DNA of 63,917 nt from Candidatus Baltobacteraceae bacterium (GTDB taxonomy: Bacteria; Vulcanimicrobiota; Vulcanimicrobiia; Vulcanimicrobiales; Vulcanimicrobiaceae). Every line of letters starts with the position of its first letter. Within the stretch, counting starts at the first letter, position 1. This document shows, in pieces, positions 61,021-63,917 of the stretch. The notes under the pieces are model-generated. The model did not search any database, was not told the DNA's origin, and saw nothing but the letters and a program-made list of their open reading frames with translations. Position numbers and translations under genes: made by a program. The DNA is taken from assembly GCA_035502855.1 (NCBI GenBank), contig DATJTX010000004.1, forward strand, positions 1-63,917, given 5' to 3'.

Positions 61021-61453
61021 CTTGGCGGAATCGTTCGATAGCCTGCAAGAGTCCTTGCGGATCGTCCGTTCCGAGCGTTACCCGGCGGCCGTCGGTCTTG
61101 GTGATCTCGACCGCCCGGAATCCGCCGACGTTCCAGAGCCAGCCGTGCCAGATCGTATAGTGAATCCCCCAGCCCTCGAGAAAATTCGTACTCGTGAGCT
61201 CCGCGCCGGCAATATCGCGCAGCGCAATCGCACCGGCGGGCCAACCCCATCCCATGTACCACGAAACCGCCTCGCCGTCGACGTGAATCGTGAGCCGCGC
61301 GAAGATCGCGAGGATTGCAACGATCGGAACCACCACCGCGATCGCGGGCGCTAGGGTTGCGATGCTCGGGCTGAGTCCCCACGCCACGACCAGCGGCAGC
61401 GCCGCCAGAAGAATGAACCACATCCAGCGGGCGTGTTGCGTGCGTTCATACAT
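61010..61453 (-). CDS. Small membrane protein with PH-like C-terminus
   Basis: 147 aa. Two adjacent membrane helices (about 10-55) then a beta-rich domain (EAVSWYMGWGWPAGAIALRD, WGIHYTIWHGWLWNVGGFRA) resembling bacterial PH-like domains, with a C-terminal helix (PQGLLQAIERFRQG). Function unknown. It lies between khpB (9 bases) and the binding lipoprotein (overlap), so it is part of the operon. Confidence 0.65.
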   Translation of the reverse strand: MYERTQHARWMWFILLAALPLVVAWGLSPSIATLAPAIAVVVPIVAILAIFARLTIHVDGEAVSWYMGWGWPAGAIALRDIAGAELTSTNFLEGWGIHYTIWHGWLWNVGGFRAVEITKTDGRRVTLGTDDPQGLLQAIERFRQGAA

Positions 61454-61462
61454 GAGATACGT

Positions 61463-62149
61463 CTACGTCGGGAAGATCACCACGCAGCGTTCGGGCTCTT
61501 CGCCCTCCGACTCGGTGCGAACGGCCGGATTGTCGGCGATCGCCAAATGCACGATCTTGCGTTCCGAGGGTAGCATCGGTTCGAGTTTGTGCGGCTTGCC
61601 GTCGCGTAATACGCGCTCGGCGCTGGCAATCGCGAGGTCGGTGAGCTGATCGGCGCGGCGCGCACGGTAGCCTTCGGCGTCGATCGTGTAGTAGCGCCGG
61701 TTGTTGCGCACGCCGGCGTTGATGATGTTGTTGAAGATCAGGTTCAGCGCTTCGAGCGTGTTGCCGTGGCGGCCGATCAGCATCGCCAGATCCGGCCCGG
61801 TGACTTCGAGATACTCGCCCTCTTTGCGCGGAATGTAGCCGATGTCGACGTGCTCCATCCCCATCTGATTCAAGATCGAAGCGAGCAGATCGCGCGCGGG
61901 CTTGGCGTCGTCGGGCAGCTCGTGCGTCGAGCGCTCGCGCGGCGTATGTTGGTATCCGCCCCCGCCGCGCCGGTTGCCGTATCCGCCGCCGCCGCCGCGG
62001 CGTCCACCGCCGCCGCCGCCGCTTCCGCCACGGCGTCCGCCGCCGCCGCCGCTCGCGCCGGTGCGTTCACCGGTGGTTTTTCCGGGAATCTGCCGGTCGC
62101 GAATGTTGGCCGGTTGTTCTTCGTATTCGTAATCGTCTTCGTACAGCAT
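61463..62149 (-). CDS. khpB: RNA-binding protein KhpB (Jag) with a glycine/arginine-rich N-terminus
   Basis: 228 aa. Residues about 85-160 are a KH domain (LAMLIGRHGNTLEALNLIFN, GxxG loop GRHG) and about 165-222 an R3H domain (GYRARRADQLTDLAIASAER). The usual Jag_N domain is replaced by an acidic start (MLYEDDYEYEEQ) and about 40 residues of alternating Gly and Arg (RRGG/GGYGNRRGG), an RGG-like disordered RNA-binding element. It follows yidC by 3 bases, the standard order. Confidence 0.92.
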   Translation of the reverse strand: MLYEDDYEYEEQPANIRDRQIPGKTTGERTGASGGGGGRRGGSGGGGGGRRGGGGGYGNRRGGGGYQHTPRERSTHELPDDAKPARDLLASILNQMGMEHVDIGYIPRKEGEYLEVTGPDLAMLIGRHGNTLEALNLIFNNIINAGVRNNRRYYTIDAEGYRARRADQLTDLAIASAERVLRDGKPHKLEPMLPSERKIVHLAIADNPAVRTESEGEEPERCVVIFPT

Positions 62150-62152
62150 GAC

Positions 62153-62986
62153 TTAGGATTTCGCGCCTTTCTTGTTCTTGCGCTTCGAGGCACCGTTGCC
62201 GCTCGTCAGCGCGGCCGGAGCCGCCGCGGCGGGCGGAATATTTTCGGTAATGACGTGGGTGCTATCGAGAAACGAGAGCGGTTCGTGGAAACGGCGCAGC
62301 ATGTAAAGCTGCTGCCCCATTTGGAAGAGGTTGGAGCAGAGCCAATACAGTACCAGCGCCGACGGCCACGCATACTTGAAGCCGATGAAGAAGAGCATCG
62401 CCGGCGAGAGGAACGCCATCATCTTTTGCGTCTGCGCCTGCGATGGATCGGTTGCGGGCATCGTGCCGAATCGGATGCTCAAGTACATCGAGAGGCCGTA
62501 GAGCACGAGCAGAACCGCATCGGCCTGCGCGAGGCTCGGCGCGAAGAGCGCGACGCCGAAGATCTTCGGCGTGTGTGCCGCGAGCGCCGAACCGACCCAC
62601 AGGAAGCTCGTGTGTGCGTACAGCTCCTTGTGCTGGATGACCATGTAGAACACGCTGATGAGGAACGGATACTGCACCAGCATCGGGAGACAACCGGCGA
62701 GCGGATTCACGCCCTCGCTCTTGTAGAGCGCCATCGTTTCCTGCTGTATTTTCTGGTTGTCGCCCTTGTACTTGGTCTGCAGCGCCTTGATCTTAGGCGC
62801 TACTTTCTGCATTGCCATCATCGAACTGAACTGCTTTGCATTGAGCGGCCAGAAGAAGACGCGCAGGATCAGCGCAAGCGTGACCAGGCTCAGGCCCAAA
62901 TTGTGCAGCGGAATGTTGATCTCGTTGACCAGCCACGACATCCCGAAGACGATCGGATCCAGCCAGCCTGCCAGTAGGAGGTGCAA
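62153..62986 (-). CDS. yidC: Membrane protein insertase YidC/Oxa1 (short form)
   Basis: 277 aa. About five hydrophobic helices in the conserved Oxa1 core, including the coiled region QKVAPKIKALQTKYKGDNQK and the GCLPMLVQYPFLISVFYMVI motif. The large periplasmic P1 domain of classic Gram-negative YidC is missing, and the C-terminus is basic (ASKRKNKKGAKS), fitting ribosome binding. It is flanked by khpB and yidD by 3 bases each side. Confidence 0.95.
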   Translation of the reverse strand: MHLLLAGWLDPIVFGMSWLVNEINIPLHNLGLSLVTLALILRVFFWPLNAKQFSSMMAMQKVAPKIKALQTKYKGDNQKIQQETMALYKSEGVNPLAGCLPMLVQYPFLISVFYMVIQHKELYAHTSFLWVGSALAAHTPKIFGVALFAPSLAQADAVLLVLYGLSMYLSIRFGTMPATDPSQAQTQKMMAFLSPAMLFFIGFKYAWPSALVLYWLCSNLFQMGQQLYMLRRFHEPLSFLDSTHVITENIPPAAAAPAALTSGNGASKRKNKKGAKS

Positions 62987-62989
62987 AAA

Positions 62990-63226
62990 TTACCTTTCGA
63001 TGGAACGCGGCACGCGATCGGGAACCTGGTCGACGCCGCCCGGGTGCCACGGATGGCAGCGCAGGACGCGCATCAGCGCGAGTGCGGTGCCGTGTAGGGC
63101 TCCGTGTTTCTGGATCGCCTCGGCCGCATACTGCGAGCAGCTCGGATAGAACCGGCAGCGCGGGCCGATCAGCGGCGAAACGAGCCGTTGGTAGAGCCGG
63201 ATCGAGAACATCAGCAGCGTCCGCAC
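62990..63226 (-). CDS. yidD: Membrane protein insertion efficiency factor YidD
   Basis: 78 aa. Family signature RLYQRLVSPLIGPRCRFYPSCSQYAAEAI with CHPWHPGG near the C-terminus. The GTG at 63226 is preferred over ATG 63211 because AGGA stands 5 bases upstream and the resulting RTLLMFSIRLYQRL matches the family start. It is 7 bases after rnpA. Confidence 0.94.
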   Translation of the reverse strand: MRTLLMFSIRLYQRLVSPLIGPRCRFYPSCSQYAAEAIQKHGALHGTALALMRVLRCHPWHPGGVDQVPDRVPRSIER

Positions 63227-63233
63227 GTCAATC

Positions 63234-63551
63234 CTATACCAATGCCCGCTCGAGTTCGTTTCGAAGCTGGGCGAAGGGCGCGGCGGCAGCCGTCGGCCGG
63301 GCGACCACCAGCATCCGGAGGCGCCGGCCGCGCAGGAGCTGCTGCAAAATCGCCGCCACGCGGCGGCGAACTTTGTTGCGGACGACCGCCTTGCCGACCG
63401 GCCTACCGACGGTGATGCCGACGACGGCGGTGCGGTCAGCCTTGTAGGGGTCGGCCCGGTAGACGGTGAGTGCGCCAAGCGAGAAGCGCCGGCCGCGTTG
63501 GCGCAGCCGGGAAAATTCCGCGGTGCGCCGCAGGCTGGCATAGGGCCGCAT
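63234..63551 (-). CDS. rnpA: Ribonuclease P protein component
   Basis: 105 aa. Assists the RNase P RNA in 5' tRNA processing. RNR-type motif AVVRNKVRRRVAAI, with the FSLGALTVYR start. The start codon shares one base with the rpmH stop (TGATG). Confidence 0.94.
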   Translation of the reverse strand: MRPYASLRRTAEFSRLRQRGRRFSLGALTVYRADPYKADRTAVVGITVGRPVGKAVVRNKVRRRVAAILQQLLRGRRLRMLVVARPTAAAAPFAQLRNELERALV

Positions 63552-63685
63552 CAGACGCTGAGCCGGTGACGCCCCTTCTTGCGGCGACGCGCGAGAACCG
63601 CGCGGCCGTTCTTCGTACGCATCCGTTCGAGGAACCCGTGGACGCGCTTGCGGCGCCGGTTGTGCGGCTGGAACGTCCGCTTCAT
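63551..63685 (-). CDS. rpmH: Large ribosomal subunit protein bL34
   Basis: 44 aa. The complete short basic protein begins [20 protein letters not shown] and has the classic [19 protein letters not shown] core. AGGAG is 10 bases upstream. dnaA and oriC usually lie just beyond this gene, but here IS-like sequence starts about 100 bases away. Confidence 0.97.
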   Translation of the reverse strand: MKRTFQPHNRRRKRVHGFLERMRTKNGRAVLARRRKKGRHRLSV

Positions 63686-63743
63686 GGTCGACTCGTACTC
63701 CTAGGAAAAAATCGGCCGCCCTGCCGGCGGCACACAGCCCCTA

Positions 63744-63773
63744 AGTATAGGGGCGACCCGGGTCAGCCGTCAA
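63744..63773 (-). promoter_or_regulatory. rpmH operon promoter
   Basis: On the minus strand -35 TTGACG (63773-63768), an 18-base spacer and -10 TATACT (63749-63744). The -10 box is embedded in the palindrome CCCCTA-AGTA-TAGGGG. This would give a leader of about 50 bases with a Shine-Dalgarno for rpmH, followed by rnpA, yidD, yidC and khpB. Confidence 0.7.
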
Positions 63774-63783
63774 CAGCGCGAAT

Positions 63784-63870
63784 CGCGCCAAGCTAGATCT
63801 TACCAGGGAGGGTATCGTCGCGCCAAAATGGGCCTTACCGGAGGGGGAGGGCGCTGGCGAAGCGCCGCCC
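63784..63870. repeat. IS-end-like degenerate direct repeats
   Basis: Two copies of about 27 bases start with CGCGCCAA and share TTACC further on, at 63784-63810 and 63819-63845, matching at about 19 of 27 positions. Repeated transposase sites of this kind are typical of IS21-type ends. A GGCGCT-GGCG-AAGCGCC hairpin (63850-63866) follows before the partial reading frame. The element type is not proven. Confidence 0.4.
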
Positions 63871-63917
63871 ATGGAAGCGAAGGCCTGCCGCGAGTATGCC
63901 AAAGAGATGCGCAGCCG
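63871..63917 (+). CDS. Partial reading frame at the window edge, possible transposase
   Basis: Starts MEAKACREYAKEMRSR and leaves the window after 15-16 codons. The position beside repeated IS-like ends suggests the first gene of a mobile element. The residues alone do not identify a family. Confidence 0.3.
   Translation, partial: MEAKACREYAKEMRS

Noticed and set aside
61960-62070. GC-rich trinucleotide run as a satellite repeat
   Set aside because: It is the in-frame Gly/Arg-rich segment of KhpB and keeps the frame; no need for a separate repeat feature, although reads should confirm its length.
63686-63783. Possible origin (DnaA-box cluster) upstream of rpmH
   Set aside because: No TTATNCACA-like boxes or AT-rich unwinding region are present in this stretch.
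1-63917. CRISPR array or cas genes
   Set aside because: No regularly spaced identical repeats beyond the short IS-end pairs, and no Cas-like proteins.

Overview
The window is a high-GC bacterial chromosome segment of 63.9 kb with tightly packed genes, many of which overlap by four bases (ATGA or GTGA). The right-hand third (about 48-63.7 kb, minus strand) has the classic origin-proximal order rpmH-rnpA-yidD-yidC-khpB(jag), mnmE, mnmG, rsmG, parA, parB, with two parS-like sites just upstream. The left third holds rpmA, obgE, nadD, maf, mreC, mreD and PBP2. The L27 protein carries a Firmicutes-type leader, YidC is the short form, and many genes lack a Shine-Dalgarno but have a TANNNT box 6-9 bases before the start codon. 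Together these suggest a deep-branching Terrabacteria-like lineage. A candidate phylum such as Eremiobacterota is my guess and is not proven by the sequence. Both window ends look like IS termini (positions 1-138 and 63784-63917), so this is probably a contig bounded by repeats.

Layout. 0.2-4.7 kb: rpmA, then an inserted two-gene toxin-antitoxin-like pair (PD-(D/E)xK/winged-helix protein plus nucleotidyltransferase), then obgE-nadD and a DUF3465 lipoprotein. 4.7-8.6 kb (minus): a TetR-MFP-ATPase-permease efflux operon with a palindromic operator. 8.7-12.75 kb: maf-mreC-mreD-PBP2, with a 267-bp foldback element inserted exactly at the mreC stop codon. 12.75-13.7 kb (minus): a RES-Xre toxin-antitoxin pair. 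13.7-20.9 kb (minus): a duplicated two-gene unit, each unit being a giant (about 1080 aa) Ig-like repeat protein plus a small membrane-anchored helical protein. I do not recognise this unit as a described system. 20.9-23.7 kb: an aminotransferase and an acyl-CoA synthetase.

23.7-47.5 kb is a surface-glycan island with visibly less uniform base composition than its surroundings. It holds three sulfotransferase-like proteins, several glycosyltransferases, a fatty-acyl-AMP ligase with an acyl carrier protein and a WcbI-type acyltransferase, and a translationally coupled minus-strand chain. That chain comprises a DegT-family sugar aminotransferase, an amidohydrolase, a class I aminotransferase, an ATP-grasp ligase, a polyprenyl-phosphate-type glycosyltransferase and a membrane-anchored protein. 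The island also carries an epimerase, a GMC-like oxidoreductase, a methyltransferase and a second polyprenyl-type glycosyltransferase. A frameshifted membrane gene and a truncated FitA-like antitoxin mark its right edge before trpS.

48-63.7 kb: trpS-thiD-unknown-thiE-small membrane protein-parB-parA-CCA enzyme form one tightly packed minus-strand run. Next come parS, a class I glutamine amidotransferase-like hydrolase, rsmG-mnmG, a small secreted protein and a HdeD-like protein. The run continues with mnmE, a peptide-binding lipoprotein, khpB, yidC, yidD, rnpA and rpmH.
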